Source: Luidia sarsii
Taxonomy: Eukaryota > Echinodermata > Asteroidea > Paxillosida > Luidiidae
Assembly: GCA_949987565.1 (NCBI GenBank)
Contig: OX465110.1
Span: forward strand, 18,695,139-18,759,138
Reading direction: 5' to 3'
Length of the DNA: 64,000 nucleotides
Shown: positions 13,701 through 25,700 of the stretch, piece by piece
How the letters are laid out: each line of letters starts with the position of its first letter
How positions within the stretch are numbered: the stretch's first letter is position 1
Made by a program: the position numbers and the translations under genes
The notes under the pieces: model-generated
What the model was told of the DNA's origin: nothing
The model's database searches: none
What the model saw: the letters and a program-made list of their open reading frames with translations, nothing else

Positions 13701-16700
13701 CAAGGACAAAACAGATACATGTACACCAAGGAAGGGGGAAGAGAGTGAATAGGACACGGATGAGTGGGCCCGACGTTTCGATCCTAGCAGGACCTTTCTC
13801 AAAGGCAGAGTGACAAGGACAAAACAGATACATGTACACGAAGGAAGGGGGGAAGAGAGTGAATAGGACACGGATGAGTGGGCCCGACGTTTCGATCCTA
13901 GCAGGACCTTTCTCAAAGGCAGAGTGACAAGGACAAAACAGATACATGTACACCAAGGAAGGGGGAAGAGAGTGAATAGGACACGGATGAGTGGGCCCGA
14001 CGTTTCGATCCTAGCAGGACCTTTCTCAAAGGCAGAGTGACAAGGACAAAACAGATACATGTACACGAAGGAAGGGGGAAGAGAGTGAATAGGACACGGA
14101 TGAGTGGGCCCGACGTTTCGATCCTAGCAGGACCTTTCTCAAAGGCAGAGTGACAAGGACAAAACAGATACATGTACACCAAGGAAGGGGGAAGAGAGTG
14201 AATAGGACACGGATGAGTGGGCCCGACGTTTCGATCCTAGCAGGACCTTTCTCAAAGGCAGAGTGACAAGGACAAAACAGATACATGTACACCAAGGAAG
14301 GGGGGAAGAGAGTGAATAGGACACGGATGAGTGGGCCCGACGTTTCGATCCTAGCAGGACCTTTCTCAAAGGCAGAGTGACAAGGACAAAACAGATACAT
14401 GTACACCAAGGAAGGGGGAAGAGAGTGAATAGGACACGGATGAGTGGGCCCGACGTTTCGATCCTAGCAGGACCTTTCTCAAAAGCAGAGTGACCTGATA
14501 CAATCACACAAATCCTCTGAAGCATAATCGTTGTATATCAATTGAATGCACTCACCAATGCAGCACATAATTGCTTCCAAATTCCACATAGACCACAGTG
14601 ATCTCTGTCTGTCTGGTGTTTTTTTTTTTTTGCGACCCGGCACCTAACTGCAGTACTCGCTCCGTTCTCTTGACCAATGGCAGGCCCGGAGGCGGCAACA
14701 AGCGCAGCAAATCCAGGGATGGCTCCAGCTCCGGTCGCTCGGTGGCCAAACCCAAGAGGGCAGACTCCATGAGGTGAGAGAGAAATAGAGAGAGAGAGAG
14801 AGCAAGATAGCCATTCATTACCAGATATATCATCCCTTTCCAGATCAATATCGTCAGCTGAGATTTGAAGGTTTGCATTGTGATGAAGGTTTGCATTGTG
14901 ATCGATTGGAAGGACATTTTGAAAGTTGAACGTTTGCGGAGTTGCGAGATTGGAAAGTTTTTCTGGAGATGCCTTGTAAGTCATCTCTTTTGAGATGGAT
15001 TGTGGCTTGAAAAAAAAAAAAAATCAAAAGTTAGAGGGCCTGATGTTTTGATCCTAGCAGGACCTTTCTCAAAGGCAAAGGTATTGTTTGAAGATGTAAC
15101 CCCTGGAGTCGGTTTGGCGCCATGCACAAGTCTACAGAAGCTGACGTCTTAACCACTTGAGCACTGAGCTGGTCGAGGTTGTGTGGCGGATTCGAATAAT
15201 GTATACGGCGGGTACTTTGTTGAAGTACATTCTCCTCTATGCAAAATCATATTTATGATATCAAAGAGATAAGCCGACATCATGAGCCACTGGACTCTGT
15301 ATTGTCTTAGTATTGTATGTAATCCAATGCAATATTCTCGTTCTTTGCTCCGCTGACGCCCCAAGACTTTCCACCAGGTATATAACTGTGTTGTACACTG
15401 TCCACTCCCACCCCACACCTATTTTTTTTTTAAAGTGAGCATTGCAGAGAGTCACTCTGAGTTTGGACCGCACCGACCACCTTTCCCCTTCATTGCAAGG
15501 GGCCATATATCTTGACGCATACGATCATGTCACACTATCATTCTCTGTTGCTGCTCTTTCTTCAGCTGATCTGTTGGTGTAACAGATCAGCGATGCCTCG
15601 TTCTGTCAGCCATTTTGTTCAGGCTCGACATCCAGACGAACCTTCTTTGATTCATCCACGGCTTCGTCTTCCCCTCGATCTTTTCCCTGTCAAAAAACCA
15701 AGTTTGTCCCCAATTCTCCCTTCCTCATTCCCATGACCCCCCTAAATCCCCAGTTGTTCTGATCCTTGGCTCGCTGATCAATTTTCCCATTCACACCAGC
15801 TATCCGTATTCACTTTTCCGTTCATAGCTCCTTCTCCTTCCACAAGATCCTCATCATTTTCCTTAGGAACCGCATTGCACAATTCTCTAGGGTGCTTTTC
15901 CCTCACGGAAGTTTTCGGTCCGAGCCACGCTTCCATAGGTTAGCACAGGGACTACGTAACAAGTTCAGAACACGCAAGCTGATCACTGAGACTATTATAA
16001 ATCACAGTTTGATGGCATGGGTGATTCCTAGCTGAAAAAACAACAACACCCACAACACAGCCACGCCACAGCCACCAGTGTATGCACACCTGATATTGCA
16101 GTGTCACTCTGGGAGCACGGATTGTACAGTTTGAATCCCACTTGGACCAGAAGCTTGGTAAACACTCCAGAAGCTGTTGAAATCTTATGGTCTGGAATGC
16201 TGTACTTCTCATGAAATCTTCACTCGATCATCAACAAATAGTTGATTAATCGCGAGTAATACTAATAAACCATTTCTTGCACTACAGAACGGTGCGAAAA
16301 CCGTGATGGCTCAGTATTGCCTTTTCCTACTTTCTCAGATTACCATTTGAGCTAAAACTTTCGCAGTATTGATTTTTTATTCCCGATATGTTTGATGGTT
16401 TAACGTGCAAGCCGTGGCAATCTTCTGACCTTTACCAATGTTGTATGGGGGCTTTTTTTAACCTTGTCGTTTGTCACTTGCCTGTCCTGTCCTCAGGCAA
16501 GAGATGGGTGGAGGTGGAGGCGGCGGTGGCGGCGGCGGAGGCAGCACCACCAGGCTGCAGCTGGGCATGTTCACCGTCTACCCGGCCTACGGCGTGGTCT
16601 ACCCCAACAACCCCCAGACCATCCAGGTGGAGTGCCTGCCCGAGTACACCGGCAAGGGAGATGAGGTATACCCAGAAAAAGGGACAGGCCGTGCCTAGGG

Positions 16701-19700
16701 CGTCTGCACTCAAAGGAATGATAATAATAATCATCATAAATAAGACTTAAGGCTTTGCATGGTGGGTGAATCAATATAGGAAGGTTTGCGGTGACACCAT
16801 GTATCAGGTCTCTTAAAGGAAGAGGTGTGGTTCTGAAAAATAATAATCATCATCATCATCATCATTACATTTCATATTTGAAATACAAGAAAATGTTTCC
16901 GACGAGCATAACAATATTAATATCACAATCTCTCCCTCTCTCTCTCTCCACCTCTTTCTCTCTGCCCCTCTCTCTCTCCACCTCTGTTTCTCCCTCTCTC
17001 TCTCCACTTCTCTTTCTCCCTCTCTCTCTCTTTACCTCTCTTTCTCCCTCTCTCTCTCCACCTCTCTCTACCTCTCTCTCTCTCCACCTCTCTCTCCACC
17101 TCTCTTTCTCCCCCCTCTCTCTCTCTACCTCTCTTTCTCCCTATCTCTCTCCCCACCTCACTCCATCCTTCTCTCCCTCTCTCTTTCTCTGTCTTCCTCT
17201 CCCCTCTCTCTATCTCTCTTTCTCTCTCTCTCTCTCTCCCTCTCTGTCTGTCTGTCTGTCTCTCTCCCTCTCTCTCCCTCTCTGTCTCTATCTCTCCCTC
17301 TCTGTCTCTCTCTCTGTGTCTCTATCTCCCTCTCTCCCTTCTCTGTCTCTCGTTATCTATCCCTCTATCTCCCTCCCTCTCCTCTCTGTCTCTCTTCATC
17401 TATCCCTCTCTCTCCCTCTCTCCCCTCTCTGTCTCTCTTCATCTATCCCTCTCTCCCCCTTCTCTCTATCTCTCTCTATCTCTCCCTCTCCCTCTCTCTG
17501 TCACTCCCCCCCCCTCCCTCTCTCTATCTCTCCCCCTCTCTCCACCCCCCTCTCTCTCTCTAACCAAACAACCCGCTCCCCCCCCAAAAAAAAGGACCTG
17601 GCCATTGAAATCACGGACCGGGACCCGGCCGACCAGCCGCAGGGCATCCCCTACAAGGTGCTGGCTGAGGCCTGCAGCCCCGGCATCAACCTGACCGACC
17701 TGGCGGCCATCTTTGAGGAGCACCGGGTGGTGCGCAACCTGAGCGTCTTCCTGAACGGCCACCAGCTGGAGCTAGACAGTGGTGGAGTGTACGGCGAGGA
17801 CGAGAACAAGTTCGTCTTCGGCCACGTCCTGGTGGGCCGCAAAGTCCGTGCCCGCTTCAAGATCTCCAACGGCAACAAGGTCAGGACACGGGGAAAGGGG
17901 GCCGGGACGGAAGGGAGCCCCCTCTATTTCTCTGAAAATTTCACCTTTGTGACCCGGCACAGCGACATGAGGAATATCCCACCAAAACACTTTTCGAGTA
18001 AACAACGCCTGAAGTTAAAGTATCTTCACAATTCTATTACACATCAATTTTTTATTTGTTTTTGTATTTTCGGAAAGTTAAAGTTAAAGGAAATTTTGAT
18101 ATCATTTGAAAGTTAATGGTACACTCTTTCACATCATTAGAAAATCTCAAAATCTCAAAAGTGGGGGTTATTTCTCATTATGATGTGCCGGGTCACATTT
18201 GATGTGTCCCTTTTTTGCCATGATGTGCGGGAGAGGGGCAGGGATAGGGCCCAGATACCATTCCTAAACTGAACTTCAAACAATTTTTTTTTTCCAACAA
18301 TTTCAAAAAGGAGAAGTTACCTCAGAAATTGCAAATTTCAGGTTGGTACCTTGACTTGCTACCTTCAAAATGAACAGCTTGGAATCTCCTCTGTATCTAC
18401 AAAAATTAACGTTTGATATATCCCTTTTTGCCACGGCAACGTGTGCGAAAATGGGGGGGGGGATAGGTTGCAGATACCACCTCCTAATTCCTAAACTGAA
18501 TCTCAAACAGATCTGAAAACGAAACGTTACCTCCGAAATTGCAAATTGCAAACCCAATTTTACTTGCTACCTCCACCATGAACAGCTTGAAATCTCATCT
18601 GTATCTCTGTGACAACTGAATCTCAAACATCTGGGGAAAACAAAAAAGCTACCTCCGAAATTGCAAATTGCAAACCCAACTTTACCTGCTACCTCCACCA
18701 TGAACAGCTTGAAATCTCATCTGTATCTCTGTGACAACTGAATCTCAAACATCTGGGTAAAACAAAAAAGCTACCTCCGAAATTGCAAATTGCAAACCCA
18801 ACTTTACTTGCTTCATTGCCTACACCATGAACAGCTTGAAATCTCATCTGTATCTCTGTGACAACTGAATCTCAAACATCTGGGGAAAACAAAAAAGCTA
18901 CCTCCGAAATTGCAAATTGCAAACCCAACTTTACTAGCTACCCTCCACCATGAACAGCTTGGAATCTCATCTGTATCTCTGTGACAACTGAATCTCAAAC
19001 ATCTGGGGAAAACAAAAAAGTTACCTCCGAAATTGCAAATTGCAAACCCAACTTTACTAGCTACCTCCACCATGACCAGCTTGGAATCTCATCTGTATCT
19101 CTGTGACAACTGAATCTCAAACATCTGGGGAAAACAAAAGTTACCTCCGAAATTGCAAATTGCAAACCCAACTTTACTTGCTTCATTGCCTACACCATGA
19201 ACAGCTTGGAATCTCATCTGTATCTCTGTGACAACTGAATCTCAAACATCTGGGGAAAACAAAAAAGTTACCTCCGAAATTGCAAATTGCAAACCCAACT
19301 TTACTAGCTACCTCCACCATGAACAGCTTGGAATCTCATCTGTATCTCTGTGACAACTGAATCTCAAACATCTGGGGAAAACAAAAAAGTTACCTCCGAA
19401 ATTGCAAATTGCAAACCCAACTTTACTAGCTACCTCCACCATGACCAGCTTGGAATCTCATCTGTATCTGTGTGACAACTGAATCTCAAACATCTGGGGA
19501 AAACAAAAGTTACCTCCGAAATTGCAAATTGCAAACCCAACTTTACTTGCTTCATTGCCTACACCATGAACAGCTTGGAATCTCATCTGTATCTCTGTGA
19601 CAACTGAATCTCAAACATCTGGGAAAAAAAAAAAGTTACCTCCGAAATTGCAAATTGCAAACCCAACTTTACTTGCTTCATTGCCTACACCATGAACAGC

Positions 19701-22700
19701 TTGGGAATCTCATCTTGGAGCGATTGGACTTTCACATAACTGCCAACCAGTCCTATTTCTGGTTAAAAGATTATCGCTTTTTACACGCTCTTGACAACAG
19801 ATTCTGATACACGTATTCCTATGGAGTTTGCTCTTTGTTTCCTCGTTTTTAGCAGAAGTTTTTCTGATTGAATATAGGAAGGTTTGCGGTGACACCATGT
19901 ATCAGGTCTCTTAAAGGAAGAGGTGTGGTTCTGAAAAGAACCTGAGTGGTTCTTTTCAGAACCAAACCTCTTCCTTTAAGAGACCTGATACATGGTGTCA
20001 CCGCAAACCTTCCTATATTGATTCACCCACCATGCAAAGACTTAAGTCTTATTTATTCCTGATTTCCTTTAAGATAAGTTGCCAGCTATGCTGTAAGACC
20101 CTGGTTAAGCATGATTGAAAGCTTTGCATGTTGGATGTGACACTTGGAGGGGAGGGCACACTGTGTGAAAGCGTCCCTGTAAGAATGGTGTTGCTCTTGA
20201 GTGTGCAGTAGATCCACCGAGTGAAATCTTTGATGTGTCGCGCCGGGATCGCTCTTGAGTTTGGGCGGTTTGTGACTGGTCTCGTTTTTCTCGCCCCGCC
20301 CCCCGACTCCTCTGGCAGGTCTCCTGCGACGTGGTCTTCTCCTGCAAGCTGGTCACCTCCAAGCCGTCCTCCAAGCTGCAGGACATCTTTGAGGTGGAGC
20401 CCAACCGTGCTTCCGTCCCAGCCCACAGCCACGTCTACGCCACGGTCACCTTCAGTCCACCCTCCATGCAGGTAGATTTTTTTTTTTTTTTAGTCATGTC
20501 ATCAGTGAGCAGTTTGCGACAGTTTGCGTCTATTACTCGGGTAGATGGCCTCTGCGGGGTGGTCTAAAAAATGTGTCAGGTAACGACTCTCCCACACTCT
20601 CCCTTATAAGAAGATGGCACCTGCATAGGGCTCTAGAACTAGAGTGCGCACTCATCGCATGACGCGTGCCGACAAGGGGACTGCGACGCCATTACCAAAG
20701 AGGTGCAAATGCATGGATCTCTAGGGGGTAAACTAATCCCAATTTATTACAACAAATTTTGAACAATTTGAAAAATTGGGGAAGAAAACTTTGACTGGAC
20801 CGGGACTTGAACCCGAGACCTCTGGAGTAACGTACCAGTGCTCTTCCATCTGAGCTATCCAGCCCTTAGATGGTGGCCTTCCCTGATAGTCAACTAGTCG
20901 TTGCAACGGTGGGGGCACCAGTCAGAAGCAATTCAACCATTAACTGCCGTATATCTCCAGGTATCACACCCCAGCTTTCATTTAGATGCATACAACTAAT
21001 TGCTGTTAACCTGGCCCTACAGCAGCTTGGGGATCACACAAAGTGGATGCAGCTTTTTAAATTCAAGTCGAACAATCAAAGGAAAAACTGACTGTGAAAC
21101 TTTTGAACAAATTGAGAAATTGGCCATGAAAACTTTGACCGTTGTGCTTCCATCTGAGCTATCCAGCCCTTAGATGGTGGCCTTCCCAAATAGTCACCTG
21201 TTTTTTTTTCTTTGATATTATGCATCAATTTGTGTATGTGTGTGTGTTTTTGTCCAGACCTACACCGGTCAGTTTGAGGTAGTGCTTGAGGGCCTGACCA
21301 GCCAGCAGGCCAAGCAGAAGAACCTGTCCTTCGAGGTGCAAGGAGAGGGCAACCTGCCCCGGGTCTCGGTCCGCCGGCCGGCCCTGCGCAACAAGAAGGG
21401 CGGCCCGCTGCTCCTCTTCAAACGCCTGCTGGTGGGCGCCAGCCAGACGCTGCCCCTCTGCCTGAAGAATGACGGTACCCTGCCCAGCAAGGTTGGTGGT
21501 TCCCGCCCAACCCCTCCCCCACTCCCCATAGACATATGTGACCCGGCACAGCATAATTTCCTAATTGAACGAGATGTAATGAAATGAAATTGAAGTTTAC
21601 TTATAATTCTGCACTCAAGGTCCAAAGGCCCGTCGAGCAAGCGTAAGATGTCCGAAGAATAGTTGGGTCGTCATTGTACGAACCATACCGGTCACAAAAA
21701 TTCCCTGAGGCGTGGACGGCGGGGCTCACTTATATAGGGAGTAGCCTCTTTTTAACAAAAGACTCTCTCAAGTGTGACGAATAAATACCGGTGGCAGGTG
21801 CAATCTCAAGTAAGACCAAAGTGCTATGTGGTTTTGAGGTACAATGAGGAATAACCCCCACTTTTGAGATTTTGAGATTTTCTTATGATGTGAAAGAGTA
21901 TACCATTAGCTTTCGAATGATATCAAAATGATTTCCGTGTGAACTTTGTTGTAAATAGTACAAGGGGACTTCGCTCGCTCATTTGGTACCAGACACAATA
22001 TAGCAGCACCATTCTAACTCCTCGAAAGCGGTCATTCAAAAAGGCAGGAACTTTACATTTTCATGAAAACAGTACACAAACACTTTCCCGAAATCCTTGT
22101 TTTTCAACATTTAGAGACGGATATTGGAAAAATCCTTTAAACATAATATCCTCCAATACAATAACTCAAAAAATACAAAAAACAAAAATTGATTTTTTTT
22201 TTATCGAATTGAGAAGATACTTTGACTTCAGGCGTTGTTTACTCGAAAAGTGTTTTGGTGGGATATTCCTCATGTCGATGTGCCGGGTCACATATTATAA
22301 CCTACATATGCAGGGATGTAAGACTTCCGGAAATATCCGGATTTCCGGAAATGGCGTGATTGTATTTTTATTTTTATTTTTTTATTTTATGTCAAACAGG
22401 GATCTCAAACTGCTCATTTTTATCTGTCAAAACCCTTAAAACTGAAGGGCGCCTGCCGTGAATCTCTCGGTCACGTAAACACTCACTCGCAGTCGCACAT
22501 TGTTTTTGGTTTTATGTGGTACCTAAAAGAGAGATAAATAAGGCCACAGGTAGAGACAGAATTCCATCCTTGCAAATTTGCTCCCAAAAGAAAACAAAAT
22601 CTTTACAAGTAATTTGGGAATGCATTGAAGTGTCTCCTTTTGAGAATGAGCCTTTTTATAAGTAAGGATTTTGTTCTTGTCAACACCAGGTGGACATTGA

Positions 22701-25700
22701 TCTGAGTGACAATGGTGGAGCCTTCACACTGCAGAGCTCACCAGACACCAAGCTCATCTACCCCATGCAGACAGATATCCAGTCCTACCTTAATGGTGAG
22801 TCAGCACTTGACTAACTGACTTAAGCCGTGTTCGCACTGGACTTTTTTTTTTACCGAGCTCGTGGGTGACATTCCAATGGGTAAATCTTCCCGGCGTCCG
22901 CACTTGGACTTTTCGACTGACTCAGGTAAACTAACCGAGACGATCGGTAAAACTAACCGACTCATGGACATGTGCATGTACTCTAGGTACACAAACACGC
23001 TGTTACCCTGCGCCCGCACGAGTCTTGCATACAGTAACGTAACGTGCGAGGCGCCGGATGTGGTTTTTTACCGAGTCGTTTACCGAGACGTCATGTCCGG
23101 ATTGGACTTTTGACTCGGTTAAACTGTCAATTTAAGCGGGCAGAAGTTGGTCGGTTAAACTACCCACTGGAGTTGGGTAAGTTACCTGGGAGGAAAAATT
23201 TCTGGGCTGTCCGCACTGGACTTAAAATGGTCAATTTACCCATTTGCTTGGTTAGTCCATTTTAAGTCCAGTGCGGACGCGGCTTAAGAGAAAAAGAGAG
23301 CGACTGTCCAAAAGATAAGCAATCTGATAGAACCAGTGGACCAACTGACCAATTGGATCAAGTGACGTAATGATAAAATGACCAATTAGCCCAATGACCG
23401 AGTGACCAATTAGACTGAACTGACTGAACTGACTGAAGTGAGCAACTGATTGAATGACAAAGTGATTTAATGACCAAATGGCTTGAATAACCACCCGAAA
23501 CAATGATCAATTGACTGAATGACCAAATGACCAACGGGCCGAATAGCCAAGTGACCAATGGACTGAATAGCCATGTGACAAATGGGCAAGTGCCCAATGG
23601 ACTGAATAACCAAGTGACAAATGGACCAAATAGCCAGATGACCATGTGACCACCAAGTGACAAATGGCCAAGTGACAAATTGCCAAGTGACCAATGGACT
23701 GAATAGCCAAATGACCAATGGACCAAATAGCCAGATGACCAAGTGACCAATTGACCAAATAGCCAGATGACCATGTGACCACCAAGTGACAAATGGCCAA
23801 GTGACCAATGGACTGAATAGCCAAATGACCAATGGACCAAATAGCCAGATGACCAAGTGACCAATGGACCAAATAGCCAGATGACCATGTGACCACCAAG
23901 TGACAAATGGCCAAGTGACAAATGGACTGAAAAGCCAAGTGACCAATGGACCAAATAGCCTGATGACCAAGTGACCAATTGATTGAATAGCCAGATGACC
24001 AAGTAAAAAATGGCCAAGTGACCAAGTGACAAATGGCCAGATGACCAAGTGACAAATGGCCAAGTGACCAATGGACCGAATAGCCAAATGACCAAGTGAC
24101 CAATGGACCAAATAGCCAGATGACCAAGTGACAAATGGCCAAGTGACCAATGGACCGAATAGCCAAATGACCAAGTGACCAATGGACCAAATAGCCAAAT
24201 AAATGGCCAGCGAATAAACCATCTCGACCAATCAACTACCCAGACGTGCTAATGACATCCCGTCCCTCTCTGGCAGGCGAAGGGGAGGAACCGCCTGCCC
24301 GGCGCCCCCACACGGCCTCGGTCATCGTGGGCGTCGGGGAGGAGGCCACCTTCCACGTGGTCTTCCGGCCCGCCGTGGCCCAGCGCAGCGAGGGCGCCGT
24401 GCGGGTGACGGTGGTGGACAACCAGTACGAGGACCGGGAGGTGCAGCTGGTGGGGGAGGGCTACCAGGACGACATCACGCTGGAGAACATCCACGGCCTG
24501 CCGACCGAGGAGAGCTTCGAGCAACTGCTTGGTGCCAGTGAGGACGGCCCGGTCTCGGGTGAGTTGGCTGCGGCCAGACCTCACACTATGAACATCTAAA
24601 CAGTGGAAACGGGGTAAAAATTGATTAGCCGTGAAAAGAAGGTGTCTTATAGAATGATGTTTTCTCTCTTCCACCCCCCCATCTCACCCCGGACACCAAA
24701 CAAACAGCTGTGCCATCCAACCACATCCAGTTTGGCGACTGTCGCATTGACGAGCCCTACCAGCTGACCTTCACCATGACCAACCACAACGCGGCCGAGG
24801 CTGTGCGCTTCCAGTGGCCTGAGCACCCGCAGCTGCGCTTCGCCCCCTCGGCCGGCCACCTCCATGCCGGCCTGTCCAAGGACGTGGCCATCACCTTCCG
24901 GGCAGGGGCTGCCGTCCGCCTTCAGGATGCTCCCGTCAGCTGTCGGGTCTGCAAGATTGCCTTTGACCGGCCCGTGGACCAGGTCAGCCAGACTCTCTCT
25001 CTCTCTGTATCTCTGTCTGTCTCTCTCTGTCTATCTGTCTTTCTGTCTATCTGTTTTTCTGTCTATCTGTCTATCTGTCTGTCTGCCTCTCTGTCTCTCT
25101 CTCTCTGTTTATCTGTCTTTCTGTCTATCTGTCTTTCTGTCTATCTGTCTTTCTGTCTATCTGTCTATCTGTCTGTCTGCCTCTCTGTCTCTCTCTCTGT
25201 TTATCTGTCTTTCTGTCTATCTGTCTTTCTGTCTATCTGTCTTTCTGTCTATCTGTCTTTCTGTCTATCTGTCTATCTGTCTATCTGTCTGTCTGTCTCT
25301 CTCTGTCTATCCATCTATCTGTCTATTGGTCTAACTCTCTGTCTCTTTCTATCAGTATATCTATCTATATGTCTCTCTGTTTCTCTGTCTCTCCGTCTCT
25401 CTGTCTCTCTGTCTCTCTGTCTCTCTGTCTCTCTGTCTCTCTGTCTCTCTTTTTCTCTCTCTCTTTGTCTCTCTGTCTCTCTGTCTCTCTGTCTCTCTGT
25501 CTCTCTGTCTCTCTGTCTCTGTCTCTCTGTCTCTCTTTTTCTCTCTCTCTTTGTCTCTCTGTCTCTCTGTCTCTCTGTTTCTCTGTCTCTCTGTCTCTCT
25601 CTTTCTCTCTCTCTTTGTCTCTTTGTTTCTCTGTCTCTCCATCTCTCTGTCTCTCTGTCTCTCTGTCTCTCTGTTCCCTGTCTCTGTCTCTCTGTCTCTC

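Noticed and set aside
16791..18116. 441-codon + ORF
   Set aside because: CT-rich array plus exon 17595-17879 plus intron read-through.
23358..24235. Three overlapping minus ORFs of 242-274 codons
   Set aside because: Degenerate tandem repeat with few stops. The Trp/His/Leu-rich translation has no domain.
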